DNA of 64,000 bases from Zavarzinella sp. GTDB lineage: Bacteria > Planctomycetota > Planctomycetia > Gemmatales > Gemmataceae. The DNA is taken from contig JAWKTI010000001.1 of the NCBI GenBank assembly GCA_041399155.1, positions 186,001 to 250,000 of the forward strand, in the 5' to 3' direction. How positions within the stretch are numbered: position 1 is the first letter of the stretch; each line of letters opens with the position of its first letter. The notes under the pieces are model-generated. The model ran no database searches and was not told the DNA's origin. It saw only the letters and a program-made list of their open reading frames with translations. Positions 53,918-62,699 of this stretch are shown one piece after another. Both the position numbers and the translations under genes were made by a program.

Positions 53918-55051
53918 ATGAGAATCTGGACATTAAGTTTGGGACTGCTTGCGATTTTCTGTGCCTTCGCGGGCGATGAACCACTCGCAGTGAATGAAGA
54001 AACAGTCGTCGTGAAAACCAACGGCGAAGAAGTACGGGGATCACTGAAAAATGCCACTTTTCATTTAAAAACACCCTACGGCTCCCAGGAATTCGAAGGA
54101 AAATTCATCAAAAAGATTGTTTTTCGCGATGGTGACAGCGATTCCGGCCACGATTCGATTGAGCTGATTGACGAAGAGCACTTTTCGGGCAAACTCGTGG
54201 AAGACAAGATCGAAATTCTGCAGAAAAACGGCCCGATCTCCTTATCAACTAAAGAGTTACGGCAATTACGCACCACGCGAGGTTCAGAACAGACCATGTG
54301 GGCAATTCTGCTCGGTCTGGTGATGCTGGCAGCAATGGAAATTGTTTTAGGGATCGATAATTTGGTATTTTTGGCAATCATCGCTGCAAAATTGCCCCAG
54401 GAGCAGCAGCCAAAGGCACGCAGACTGGGCCTGATCATCGCTTTAGTTTCGCGGTTACTGCTTCTGGCATCACTTTCGTTTCTGCTGGGTTTAACCAAAC
54501 CGCTCTTTACCATTCCCCAGCTCCCACTGCTGACTGGGTTGGAAGCCAGGGAAATCTCCACACGGGATTTAATTCTGCTGGTCGGTGGGGCATTCCTCAT
54601 TTTCAAAAGTGTCAGTGAAATCCACGAAAAGATCGAGCACGCACGCCAGCCCAAAGATCAACAGACGGTGGGCAAAGCATCATTTGTTTCGGTGCTGGTG
54701 CAGATTGCCATCTTGGACATCATTTTCTCACTCGATTCGGTGATCACAGCACTGGGGATGGTGGAAGATATCTGGGTGATGGTGGTAGCGATGATTATTG
54801 CGATGGGAGTAATGATGGCATTTGCAGAAACGATCAGCAATTTCGTCGCCCGACACGCTACCTTAAAAATTCTAGCCCTGGCATTTCTGATTCTGATTGG
54901 CGTGTTGCTGGTGGCAGAAGGAATGGGCCAGCACATGAATAAAGGCTACATCTACTTTGCGATGGGCTTTTCTTTGCTGATCGAACTGATCAATATGCGA
55001 ATCCGACCTGGAAAAAAAGAAGTGATTCCAGAAACTGCCAAGGCAATTTGA
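53918..55051 (+). CDS. TerC-family membrane protein with exported N-terminal domain
   Basis: About 377 residues from the ATG at 53918, preceded by GAGG. A signal peptide (LSLGLLAIFCAFAG) is followed by a roughly 115-residue soluble domain (VVKTNGEEVRGSLKNATFHL; GHDSIELIDEEHFSGKLVED). The TerC domain follows (MEIVLGIDNLVFLAIIAAKL; VQIAILDIIFSLDSVITALG; MGFSLLIELINMRIR), with the two GIDN/SLDS acidic pairs typical of this metal-resistance/manganese-export family. The extra N-terminal domain is not part of classical TerC. Confidence 0.88.
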   Translation: MRIWTLSLGLLAIFCAFAGDEPLAVNEETVVVKTNGEEVRGSLKNATFHLKTPYGSQEFEGKFIKKIVFRDGDSDSGHDSIELIDEEHFSGKLVEDKIEILQKNGPISLSTKELRQLRTTRGSEQTMWAILLGLVMLAAMEIVLGIDNLVFLAIIAAKLPQEQQPKARRLGLIIALVSRLLLLASLSFLLGLTKPLFTIPQLPLLTGLEAREISTRDLILLVGGAFLIFKSVSEIHEKIEHARQPKDQQTVGKASFVSVLVQIAILDIIFSLDSVITALGMVEDIWVMVVAMIIAMGVMMAFAETISNFVARHATLKILALAFLILIGVLLVAEGMGQHMNKGYIYFAMGFSLLIELINMRIRPGKKEVIPETAKAI

Positions 55052-55091
55052 TTGTTATCATCTTTTTCATGGCAAGGGTCGATTTCATCCA

Positions 55092-55116
55092 TAGCCCGCA
55101 GCGTAAGCAAGGGTTT
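55092..55116 (+). repeat. REP-like unit, single
   Basis: TAGCCCGCAGCGTAAGCAAG and GGTTT; a stand-alone direct copy upstream of the transposase. Confidence 0.85.
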
Positions 55117-55138
55117 GAACAATGTTGTATTTTCTTCA

Positions 55139-55197
55139 TAGCCCGCAGCGTAAGCAAGGGTTTGTGTAATATGAACCCTTGCTTACGCTTCGGGCTA
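55139..55197. repeat. REP-like inverted pair (long hairpin)
   Basis: The unit at 55139-55163 and its inverted copy at 55174-55197 pair over about 24 bp with one mismatch and a 10-nt loop (GTGTAATATG). Confidence 0.88.
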
Positions 55198-55255
55198 TGA
55201 AGACAAGAGCCATGAAGACAAGACGTTAAAAATAAATTCCATGAGGTAATCAACG

Positions 55256-55735
55256 ATGATTTACCACATCATCTGGACAACATACGGCACATGGTTGCAT
55301 GGTGATGAGCGTGGCTCCCTGAAAAAAGGAATACCAATTATTCAACCGCCTGATCCGAGCGTTGTTGAAGCAATGCGAACGAAGATGACTGCTGAAAAGG
55401 TATTGCTATCTAAAAGCCAGCAGTTAATCGTCACAGATACAATTGTCGAAGTTTGCAAATGGAAACAATGGCAGCTATTTGCGTTGGCAGTAGTTGTCAA
55501 CCATGTCCACATTGTCTTGGCTTCTGATAAGGAAGGAAAGCAAACTCACAATCAACTGAAGGCCTGGTGTTCACGACGGTTAACAGAAACGCTTACAGAG
55601 CACAACATTAAACAGGGATTCGAACAACCAAAAAAGTGGTTCACCGAACGTGGGTATATCAGAATTATCGAAAATGAAACTTATTTGGAAGAAGCTGTGA
55701 AATATGTAGAAGCTCAAAAGATGCCCGAAGTGTAA
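55256..55735 (+). CDS. REP-associated tyrosine transposase (RAYT, IS200/IS605 Y1 family)
   Basis: A 159-residue protein. It opens MIYHIIWTTYGTWLHGDERG, and the HUH metal motif lies in VVVNHVHIVLASD (about 80-92). A C-terminal YIRIIENETYLEEAVKYV carries the candidate nucleophilic Tyr. Length suits a full RAYT-type enzyme. Such transposases act on REP palindromes; here matching repeats flank the gene. Its last codons and TAA stop (MPEV, 55721-55735) are themselves a REP unit (GCCCGAAGTGTAAGCAAGGG). Confidence 0.9.
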   Translation: MIYHIIWTTYGTWLHGDERGSLKKGIPIIQPPDPSVVEAMRTKMTAEKVLLSKSQQLIVTDTIVEVCKWKQWQLFALAVVVNHVHIVLASDKEGKQTHNQLKAWCSRRLTETLTEHNIKQGFEQPKKWFTERGYIRIIENETYLEEAVKYVEAQKMPEV

Positions 55736-55743
55736 GCAAGGGA
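55722..55743 (+). repeat. REP-like unit supplying the transposase stop codon
   Basis: The sequence TGCCCGAAGTGTAAGCAAGG matches the REP consensus except for one or two bases. The TAA within GTGTAAGC ends the transposase frame. Confidence 0.75.
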
Positions 55744-55769
55744 CAGTTAATGAATGTGCATTGACTTCA

Positions 55770-55794
55770 TAGCCCGAAGCGTAAGCAAGGGTTT
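55770..55794 (+). repeat. REP-like unit, single
   Basis: Direct copy with the CGAAGCG variant, 35 nt after the transposase stop. Confidence 0.85.
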
Positions 55795-55818
55795 GATAAT
55801 GAATGTGTATTGTCTTCA

Positions 55819-55870
55819 TAGCGTAAGCAAGGGTTCACATAACTTAAACCCTTGCTTACGCTGCGGGCTA
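55819..55870. repeat. REP-like inverted pair, left arm truncated
   Basis: ATAGCGTAAGCAAGGGTT (missing the GCCCGCA part) faces an inverted full unit at 55846-55870, forming a shorter hairpin. Confidence 0.82.
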
Positions 55871-56350
55871 TACAAGGCAAGAATTAGTAGCAACAGGAAC
55901 AAATACACGCTTTCAGCCAACTAAGTTGTCGTGAGTGTTTCGTAGTTCACACTTTGGCTTGTGCAATGATACCCCCCAGAAAGAAGTGAAGGCGCGGGAG
56001 TAACTCCAACAGGGACTCGCAACCCGTTGGCTCCCGCGCCCATCGTGGAGGGAGAATATTGGTTTTTGGACCAACTTCACATGTCGGGACTCGCAACCGA
56101 CATGAGATTAAGTATCAGCAACTGGTGTGCCAATTGACTTTGTTGGTGGGATAATTTCAAATTCACGCACGTTTTCTGGCACAAAATTTGTATTTTCATT
56201 GTTCTGGGCAAAAAAGACTGTTGCAAAATAATACATAGTGTTGCATTTTGCAACAGTTGCCTTGTTCAATATTGCAACAGGGCTGCTGGGATGAACGGCC
56301 TTTTTTCACGAGCATCCCACCACAAATTATGGTAGCATCAACCCAGATGA
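55871..56350. other. Hairpin-rich intergenic region
   Basis: No gene is supported. Besides the twin-hairpin candidate (separate entry), it holds a perfect 12-bp inverted repeat (ACTGTTGCAAAA 56217-56228 / TTTTGCAACAGT 56246-56257), another TTGCAACAG at 56272-56280, and a 7-bp stem TGGGATG/CATCCCA (56287-56319). Confidence 0.6.
55991..56104 (+). ncRNA. Candidate structured RNA: twin hairpins with identical loops
   Basis: Hairpin 1 has a perfect 10-bp outer stem (GGCGCGGGAG 55991-56000 / CTCCCGCGCC 56031-56040) around an inner stem CCAAC...GTTGG. Hairpin 3 (56080-56104) is CATGTCGG-GACTCGCAA-CCGACATG. Both apical loops contain GGGACTCGCAACC or CGGGACTCGCAACCG. A small TTGGT/ACCAA hairpin (56059-56074) sits between. 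No known family recognised; strand is uncertain because stems are symmetric. Confidence 0.5.
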
Positions 56351-56371
56351 TTGTTGATTTGTGGTAGCATA

Positions 56372-59344
56372 GTGTACAAATATTTCTTAGATACGGCCTT
56401 CGTTTGTTCCATTGTTCTTTGGGCTTCTGGGACCATGTGGGGCCAACAGCAGGCACCGATTGATTTTGGGAAAGAAATCCAGCCGATCTTTGTTACGAAG
56501 TGCTATGCCTGCCATGGGCCTGCGGAAGCGAAAGGGGGGCTGCGTTTTGACCGCCGCTCTGACGCACTTCGAGGTGGGGAGAATGGTCCGGTAATTGTGC
56601 CCCACGGTGCGGCAAAAAGCGAGCTTCTACTTCGGGTATCCAGTAAGGATGCCAGCGAACGGATGCCACCAAAAGGGGAAGCCCTATCTCCACGCGAGCT
56701 GGAATTGCTGCAGAAATGGCTTGACGCTGGTGCGAACTGGCCAGATGAATTTGCCGACAACACCCAATGGTGGTCACTCAAAGGCTTAAAGGAAGTCCCG
56801 CCACCGGAAGTTTCTGCAGCAGGGCAGGTGTGGGCAAATACTCCTGTAGATCGTTTCATCTGGCAGGAACTGGCGAAAAAGAACCTACAGCCAGCACCCG
56901 AAGCCACCCGCACAACATTGATTCGGCGTTTATCTTTTGATCTGCTTGGTTTGCCACCTACGCCAGAACAGGTGCAGTTGTTTCTGAATGATCCCGCACC
57001 CGATGCTTACGAAAAGCTGGTGGAACGATTATTGGCTTCGCCACATTACGGTGAACGGTGGGCCCGACATTGGCTGGATCTGGTACATTATGGCGATACC
57101 CATGGGTACGACAAAGACAAACCACGCCCGAATGCCTGGCCCTACCGCGATTATGTCATCCGGGCATTGAATGCGGACAAACCCTACGCTCGATTCATTC
57201 AGGAACAACTCGCTGGCGATGCCATGTTCCCGGGAACTGTGGACGGGATTGAGGCATTAGGCTTTATTGCTGCAGGTCCGTGGGACTTCATTGGCCATGC
57301 CGAAGTTCCTGAATCGAAGATTGATGGCAGGATTGCCCGCCACCTTGATCGAGATGATATGGTCGCCACCACGATGATGACCTTCAACAGCCTGACCGTG
57401 CAGTGTGCGAATTGCCACCACCACAAGTTCGATCCGATTTCTCAGCAAGATTATTACCAGCTCCAGGCGGTATTCGCCGCACTCGACCGTGCAGATCGCC
57501 CGTATGATCGCGACCCACAAATTGCCAGGCAACGTGGGGAACTGAATGCCCAGTTGAACACCATTCTTCGCACGATTGCTGAATATGAAAATAAAATGAA
57601 AGCCCAAAGCAAGGGTGCGTGGGATCAACTTCAGCAGCAATTACAGGCAAAGCCGCACGTTGAGGGGAATGTGCGGGCCGAATTCGGCTACCACAGTAAA
57701 ATTGAGGCCAAACAGGAATCCGAAAAGTGGGTCGAAATTGATCTTGGTTCCGATATCACCATCGATCAGATTGTGCTGCACCCATGTTTCGATGATTTCA
57801 ACAAGATCGGTGCGGGCTTTGGTTTTCCGGTGCGATTTCTGGTTGAAGTTCGCACGTCAAATGAGAAGGAAAACGAATATCGCGTTGTGGGGGACTTTTC
57901 CAAAACCGATCTGCTCAACCCCGGCTTACAACCAGTTACGATTGCAGTTTCTGCGAAGCAGACTCGGTTCATTCGTGTCCGTGCGACAAAATTAGCCCCA
58001 CGTCAGAACGATTTTATTTTCGCAATGGCCGAAGTGGAGGCTTTTTCCGGCTCCAAACTGATTTCCTCTGGCAAAGCGGTGCGGGCACTTGATTCGATCG
58101 AAGCTCCCCCACGGTGGCAGAAAAAGAACCTGACCGATGGCGTTTTCGCCAAAGCGGCAGTACCCACAGAATCGGTACAGAAACTGAGGCAACGCCTGCA
58201 AGAGTTGGCCATTTCAATTCTGGGTGAGGCTGGCTGGCAGGAATACCAGCAACTGCAGGCAAAAATAACAGAGACTCGACAATCGCTGGCGAAATTGCCC
58301 CCACCCCAGATGGTCTATGCCGGCACCGTGCATCAGGGCAATGGTGCCTTTCGTGGTACGGGTCCGGAAGGCAATCCTCGCCCCATATATCTGTTGAACC
58401 GTGGCGATATTCGCCAACCAGGTAAAGAAGTGGCACCCGGGGCAATCACTCAGATTCAACTGGCGAATAATCCGTTTCCAATTGCCGAAAACCAGCCCGA
58501 ATCAGCACGTCGGGTGGCATTAGCCAAATGGCTGACAGCAACCGACAACCCACTCACGTGGCGATCAATGGCGAATCGTGTGTGGATGTACCATTTTGGC
58601 GAAGGTTTGGTTTCCACACCAAACGATTTCGGCAAAATGGGACAGTTGCCCACCCACCCCGAATTACTGGATTGGCTGGCTTGCGAGTTGCGAAGAACGC
58701 AATCGATCAAGCACCTGCACCGCGTGTTGGTGTTATCATCCACCTACCGCCAGCAAGTGGTTGCCAATGCCGCTGCCGAACGGGTGGATGCCAGCAATCG
58801 ACTTTATTGGCGGATGAATCGAAGAAAACTGGAAGCCGAGGCGGTGCGTGATTCGATTCTTGCCATGGCTGGGAAATTACGCCAGGAAATGGGTGGGCCG
58901 GCATTTCAGGATTTTCAGGTCGAAAAGCCGCAACATTCCCCACACTACCAATATCATCTGGCGAATGTGGCAGACCCAAACCTGCACCGCAGAAGTATTT
59001 ACCGTTTTCTGGTGCGATCGCAACAACAACCACTGATGACGGTGCTGGACTGTGCCGATCCTTCGATGCAGGTAGAAAAACGGAGTGAAACCCAGTCCCC
59101 ACTGCAAGCACTTGCACTATTGAACGACCGTTTGATTCTTGCCATGGTGCAGCACTTCGCAGATCGCTTAAAGGCAGAACGTCCCACGTTACGTGGGCAG
59201 TTGCAATATGCCTGGGAATTGGCATTTGCCCGCACCCCCACGGAAATGGAATTACAGGCTCTGGAAAATTACACTCAGCAACATGGTTTGGAAAATGCGT
59301 GCCGTGTGCTGACAAATCTTAATGAATTTATTTTCATCGATTAA
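56372..59344 (+). CDS. PSD1-type DUF1549/DUF1553 protein with cytochrome and discoidin-like domains
   Basis: About 990 residues. GTG 56372 is a plausible start for the signal peptide (YKYFLDTAFVCSIVLWASG); a TTG at 56351 is in frame. Order: planctomycete cytochrome C domain (CYACHGPAEAKGGLRFDRRS; ERMPPKGEALSPRELELL), DUF1549 (TTLIRRLSFDLLGLPPTPEQ; GERWARHWLDLVHYGDTHG), then a VQCANCHHHKFDPISQQDYY haem-like motif. About 440-570 is an F5/8 (discoidin)-type carbohydrate-binding region (WVEIDLGSDITIDQIVLHP; RFIRVRATKLAPRQNDFIFA). DUF1553 ends it (NPLTWRSMANRVWMYHFGEG). No DUF1501 partner follows. Confidence 0.9.
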   Translation: MYKYFLDTAFVCSIVLWASGTMWGQQQAPIDFGKEIQPIFVTKCYACHGPAEAKGGLRFDRRSDALRGGENGPVIVPHGAAKSELLLRVSSKDASERMPPKGEALSPRELELLQKWLDAGANWPDEFADNTQWWSLKGLKEVPPPEVSAAGQVWANTPVDRFIWQELAKKNLQPAPEATRTTLIRRLSFDLLGLPPTPEQVQLFLNDPAPDAYEKLVERLLASPHYGERWARHWLDLVHYGDTHGYDKDKPRPNAWPYRDYVIRALNADKPYARFIQEQLAGDAMFPGTVDGIEALGFIAAGPWDFIGHAEVPESKIDGRIARHLDRDDMVATTMMTFNSLTVQCANCHHHKFDPISQQDYYQLQAVFAALDRADRPYDRDPQIARQRGELNAQLNTILRTIAEYENKMKAQSKGAWDQLQQQLQAKPHVEGNVRAEFGYHSKIEAKQESEKWVEIDLGSDITIDQIVLHPCFDDFNKIGAGFGFPVRFLVEVRTSNEKENEYRVVGDFSKTDLLNPGLQPVTIAVSAKQTRFIRVRATKLAPRQNDFIFAMAEVEAFSGSKLISSGKAVRALDSIEAPPRWQKKNLTDGVFAKAAVPTESVQKLRQRLQELAISILGEAGWQEYQQLQAKITETRQSLAKLPPPQMVYAGTVHQGNGAFRGTGPEGNPRPIYLLNRGDIRQPGKEVAPGAITQIQLANNPFPIAENQPESARRVALAKWLTATDNPLTWRSMANRVWMYHFGEGLVSTPNDFGKMGQLPTHPELLDWLACELRRTQSIKHLHRVLVLSSTYRQQVVANAAAERVDASNRLYWRMNRRKLEAEAVRDSILAMAGKLRQEMGGPAFQDFQVEKPQHSPHYQYHLANVADPNLHRRSIYRFLVRSQQQPLMTVLDCADPSMQVEKRSETQSPLQALALLNDRLILAMVQHFADRLKAERPTLRGQLQYAWELAFARTPTEMELQALENYTQQHGLENACRVLTNLNEFIFID

Positions 59345-59402
59345 AATCGATGATGTGTAATTTAATGACATGTGATTAATTGATCGGAAAATCGATCAAC
59401 TA

Positions 59403-59609
59403 TCAGGCAGTTTCACTTGGTTTGCTGATTTCCAGCAACAATTGTTTCGCCAGTTTGAACGAATTCTTGATGGTATTCATTCGCACTTCCATCTGGCCTT
59501 CGGTAAAAATTCTGCCCGCTTCCGCTTTCGGTAGCCCCGCCAGTTCCAGCGTCAGTGGCAGCAGTTGCATAAACTCTTTCATTTTGGCTTGTTGTAGATC
59601 GGCAGACAT
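59403..59609 (-). CDS. Small helical protein downstream of hisB, unknown
   Basis: 68 residues, predicted all-helical (LQQAKMKEFMQLLPLTLELA; AEAGRIFTEGQMEVRMNTIK). It starts 23 nt after hisB on the same strand and probably shares its transcript. No family recognised; the regular spacing and coding bias argue that it is real. Confidence 0.6.
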   Translation of the reverse strand: MSADLQQAKMKEFMQLLPLTLELAGLPKAEAGRIFTEGQMEVRMNTIKNSFKLAKQLLLEISKPSETA

Positions 59610-59632
59610 GAAGACCTCGTGATTAATGAAGT

Positions 59633-60220
59633 TTAAAGAACACCCTTGGTCGAAGGAATCGCGTTCGACCGCGGGTCAAATTCAATGGCGAACCGCAATG
59701 CCTGGGCAATTGCCTTAAAGCTGGCTTCCAGAATATGGTGGGCGTTCGTGCCATGGTGCAGCACCACGTGCAGATTGAATAATCCTGCAGAAGAAACTGC
59801 CCGCCAGAATTCTTCCCCAAGGGAAGAATGAAATTGTCCTAATGTTTCGTTGGGCACTACTACTTTCCAGATGAGGTACGGCCGACCGCTCAAATCGATC
59901 GCAGCCGTTACCATGCTATCATCCATTGGCAGCGTGCGATCCCCATATCGGCGAATGCCCTGCTTGGTTCCGAGTGCCTGCACCAGTGCTTTCCCAAAAC
60001 AGATTCCCACATCCTCAACAGTGTGGTGGGCATCAATGTGCAGGTCGCCAGTGCAATGCACGGTCAGGTCAATCAGGCTGTGTTTCGCCAGGTGGGTCAG
60101 CATGTGGTCGAAAAAGCCCACTCCAGTTGCCACGGTTGCCGCACCGGTGCCATCCAGATTAATGGATAATTGGATGTCGGTTTCCTGCGTTTTTCTGCTG
60201 ATTTCGGCAACACGCTGCAT
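59633..60220 (-). CDS. hisB: Imidazoleglycerol-phosphate dehydratase
   Basis: 195 residues. Metal-binding motifs are intact: FFDHMLTHLAKHS, DAHHTVEDVGICFGKAL, RPYLIW and the second-half LHVVLHHGTNAHHILEASFK. It converts imidazoleglycerol phosphate to imidazoleacetol phosphate in histidine synthesis. Monofunctional length. It follows hisC by 39 nt on the same strand. Confidence 0.95.
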   Translation of the reverse strand: MQRVAEISRKTQETDIQLSINLDGTGAATVATGVGFFDHMLTHLAKHSLIDLTVHCTGDLHIDAHHTVEDVGICFGKALVQALGTKQGIRRYGDRTLPMDDSMVTAAIDLSGRPYLIWKVVVPNETLGQFHSSLGEEFWRAVSSAGLFNLHVVLHHGTNAHHILEASFKAIAQALRFAIEFDPRSNAIPSTKGVL

Positions 60221-60259
60221 CGGTATCTCAAAACCTCGACAATGCTTCAGAAATGAATC

Positions 60260-61309
60260 TTAAGTTATCTTACACGAAGCCAGAATCGTTGTCAGTTCCT
60301 GCACAAAGAAATCGATCTGCTCATCAGTACCAATGGTCACTCGCAGACCATCGCCATGTTCGCCATAATTCATGTAGCGAATCAGGATGCCCCGCTGTTT
60401 CAGTGCCTGGTAGATTGGCTCCACCGGTTGATCGGTGCGGGTGCACCAGAGAAAATTGGCGTGGCTTTCCGTGACCTGGAAGCCCAGATTTTCCATAATT
60501 GGCTGCAAACGGGTGCGGGTGTTGCGAATTTTCTGCCGCACCTGGGCCATGTAGTCCTGATCCTGAATTGCTGCCGTAGCTGCTGCCAGCGACATCACAT
60601 CACAGTTGTACGAATCTTTGACCTTTTCGCACTCATGGATCACAGACGGATCGGCAATGGCAAACCCAAAGCGAATCCCCGCCAGCGAGTACGATTTACT
60701 GAATGACCGCGTGACAATGATTCGTTTCGAAGCTAGTTGCAGGCCATTGCTGTCGGCGAAATCGGCGTATGCTTCATCCAGCACCAATGGCGACAATTCG
60801 GCAATCTGCCGCAGGCTGGCGTGGGAAACCATTGTTCCTGATGGTGAATTGGGATTAGGCACCAGGGTCAGGTGGGCCTGTTGAACGGGCCACGGATCGG
60901 GAAGTTGCCAGTCTGAGGTGAACGGCACCTGCACAAAACGTGCCCCCTGAATCTCTGCCAGCGTGCGATAGAGAATATAGCTTGGTGTGGGGGAAACCAT
61001 CAGGCCTTTTTCGGGCACATATACTCGCGTCAGGATGGTTAGCAGATCGTCCGAGCCGTTTCCAATCAGAATGGAATTTGGATCGATGTTCAGCACCTGG
61101 GCCGCTGCCTGCCGAAAAGTATCCCCACGTGGTTCGGGGTACTTACGCAGGCGATCTGGCGTTAATGCTTCCTGAATCGCCGTAAATACATGCGGTGAAG
61201 GAGGATAGGGATTTTCGTTTGTATTGAGTTTTAATATTTGCTGCCCACGTGGCTGCTCGCCAGGTGTGTAACCACGCATCGACAAAACATTTTCACGAAT
61301 ATCAGACAT
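60260..61309 (-). CDS. hisC: Histidinol-phosphate aminotransferase
   Basis: 349 residues from the ATG at 61309 (MSDIRENVLSMRGY), the usual HisC opening; 17 upstream codons have no similarity. PLP fold type I motifs follow: KLNTNENPYPPSP, LVPNPNSPSGTMV, PLVLDEAYADFAD, then TRSFSKSYSLAGIRFG with the PLP Lys, and a C-terminal arginine segment GLRVTIGT. It acts one step after HisB in the pathway. First gene of hisC-hisB-orf68. Confidence 0.93.
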   Translation of the reverse strand: MSDIRENVLSMRGYTPGEQPRGQQILKLNTNENPYPPSPHVFTAIQEALTPDRLRKYPEPRGDTFRQAAAQVLNIDPNSILIGNGSDDLLTILTRVYVPEKGLMVSPTPSYILYRTLAEIQGARFVQVPFTSDWQLPDPWPVQQAHLTLVPNPNSPSGTMVSHASLRQIAELSPLVLDEAYADFADSNGLQLASKRIIVTRSFSKSYSLAGIRFGFAIADPSVIHECEKVKDSYNCDVMSLAAATAAIQDQDYMAQVRQKIRNTRTRLQPIMENLGFQVTESHANFLWCTRTDQPVEPIYQALKQRGILIRYMNYGEHGDGLRVTIGTDEQIDFFVQELTTILASCKIT

Positions 61310-61620
61310 TGCCGCCGATTCCCTCTTCCCACATTCGATTAATTTATGATAGGGGCCCAAACTACGCTGTGTTCCGCTTCCTGCAGTCCAGACGATCTGA
61401 ATATCTCTGTAGAGTTAATTTCTTCACAAAACCTGTTCGGGAACTACCCAGAAGAATTGAACAAGCTTGGCCATTTTTTTCTCATTCAATGGCAATAAAT
61501 GTCCAAGTCTTGATCGTGATCACCTTCAAAATGTGGATTTGTGGGAAAATGTTCGCAATTTTTCAATGGCACAAAAATTGCAGATTTAGCAGTCTAGTTA
61601 GTTAATTGAGATTTGTCACC
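61310..61620. other. Intergenic region between divergent hisC and DUF1559 genes
   Basis: About 310 nt expected to hold both promoters. No repeat, riboswitch or operator was recognised. Confidence 0.4.
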
Positions 61621-62622
61621 ATGTCTGAACGAAGAACTGCTTTTACCTTAATCGAACTTTTGGTTGTCATCGCAATCATTGCTATTTTGATTGGTTTATT
61701 ATTGCCTGCCGTACAAAAAGTAAGGGAAGCAGCCAACCGGATTTCCTGCCAGAACAATATCAAGCAAATTGTGCTCGCCATGCACAACTATGAAAACGCG
61801 AATGGCAATTTACCAAATTCGAAGCGAACTGAAGCGAATGCAATTCCGGGAGTAGCGGGTGCACGCAGTTGGGCACTTGATCTATTTCCATATCTGGAAC
61901 AGGGTAATATGGTTGGTGGAACAAGTGGTTTTAACCTAGCACTGAACTGGTGGGAACAAGGTGATCCAGTAGCAGAAACAGGAATAGTGATGACACATGT
62001 GAAAATCATGCAATGCCCATCTGCACCCAATCCAAAGCGTTTTCAGGACAAAAACGATTCTCCACCACGCAAGAAAGGCGCTACAACCGATTATTTTCTG
62101 CCGGAAGGAGTCCATTCAGATATGAATATTGAACTGGTCGCACTTGGTCTGCCACCATTAAGTAATTCTCCAACATCACTTTATGGAGTAATGCGACCTG
62201 TTCCCGAACCTCAATCTACTTTTGCAATGGTGACAGATGGATTATCTAATACCATCTTGATTGGTGAGTGTGCAGGGCGAGAGGATGTCTGGAGGGATGG
62301 CAAAATGACACCTGCAGTAGCCAACAAATCATTATCTAACTGCGCTCGAGCACAAGGAGGGGCTTGGGCAACTAACGATAATCCGTACGAAATCGGCCGA
62401 AGGAGATTATGGTGTACTGGAGCGTTAACCACACCATATGGTGGTCAGATGAGAATAAATGCAACGAACGAACACAGCTTTTTGTTTTATAGTTTTCATC
62501 CAGGTGTTGCGGTATTTGGTCTTGCAGATGGTTCAATTAGAACCATGACGACAAACACTTCACTCTGGACGTTGAGCGCTTTAACTACTCGAGCAGGCGG
62601 CGAAACAGTTACCTTCGATTAG
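61621..62622 (+). CDS. DUF1559 prepilin-like protein
   Basis: 333 residues from the ATG at 61621. The short leader MSERRTA precedes FTLIELLVVIAIIAILIGL and LLPAVQKVREAANRISC, nearly identical in this segment to the DUF1559 protein at 50234. The C-terminal half has the family's FAMVTDGLSNTILIGE and HPGVAVFGLADGSIR. The 5' codons are more AT-rich than those of the first copy. Role unknown; type IV pilin-like assembly is inferred from the N-terminal helix, which lacks a clear Gly at the cleavage site (Ala instead). Confidence 0.92.
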   Translation: MSERRTAFTLIELLVVIAIIAILIGLLLPAVQKVREAANRISCQNNIKQIVLAMHNYENANGNLPNSKRTEANAIPGVAGARSWALDLFPYLEQGNMVGGTSGFNLALNWWEQGDPVAETGIVMTHVKIMQCPSAPNPKRFQDKNDSPPRKKGATTDYFLPEGVHSDMNIELVALGLPPLSNSPTSLYGVMRPVPEPQSTFAMVTDGLSNTILIGECAGREDVWRDGKMTPAVANKSLSNCARAQGGAWATNDNPYEIGRRRLWCTGALTTPYGGQMRINATNEHSFLFYSFHPGVAVFGLADGSIRTMTTNTSLWTLSALTTRAGGETVTFD

Positions 62623-62699
62623 TACACAGACGAAGATAGTTGATGAGATTGCACTAAGATCAAAATTCCAACAACTATTCCAGTGGATTCGAGCAGATT

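Larger units (their letters stand above)
55092..55870. mobile_element. REP/RAYT locus: REP-like repeats around a Y1 transposase
   Basis: A repeat unit TAGCCCG(C/A)AGCGTAAGCAAGGGTTT occurs in direct and inverted orientation on both sides of the transposase gene 55256-55735. There are at least six full or partial copies, four of them arranged as two long hairpins. Confidence 0.88.

Noticed and set aside
55092..55870. CRISPR array
   Set aside because: Units are few, unevenly spaced, in both orientations and surround a Y1 transposase; they fit REP repeats.
56337..56380. GTGTACA near the PSD1 start as a third copy of the dispersed element
   Set aside because: Only about seven bases match; none of the other landmarks follow at the required spacing.
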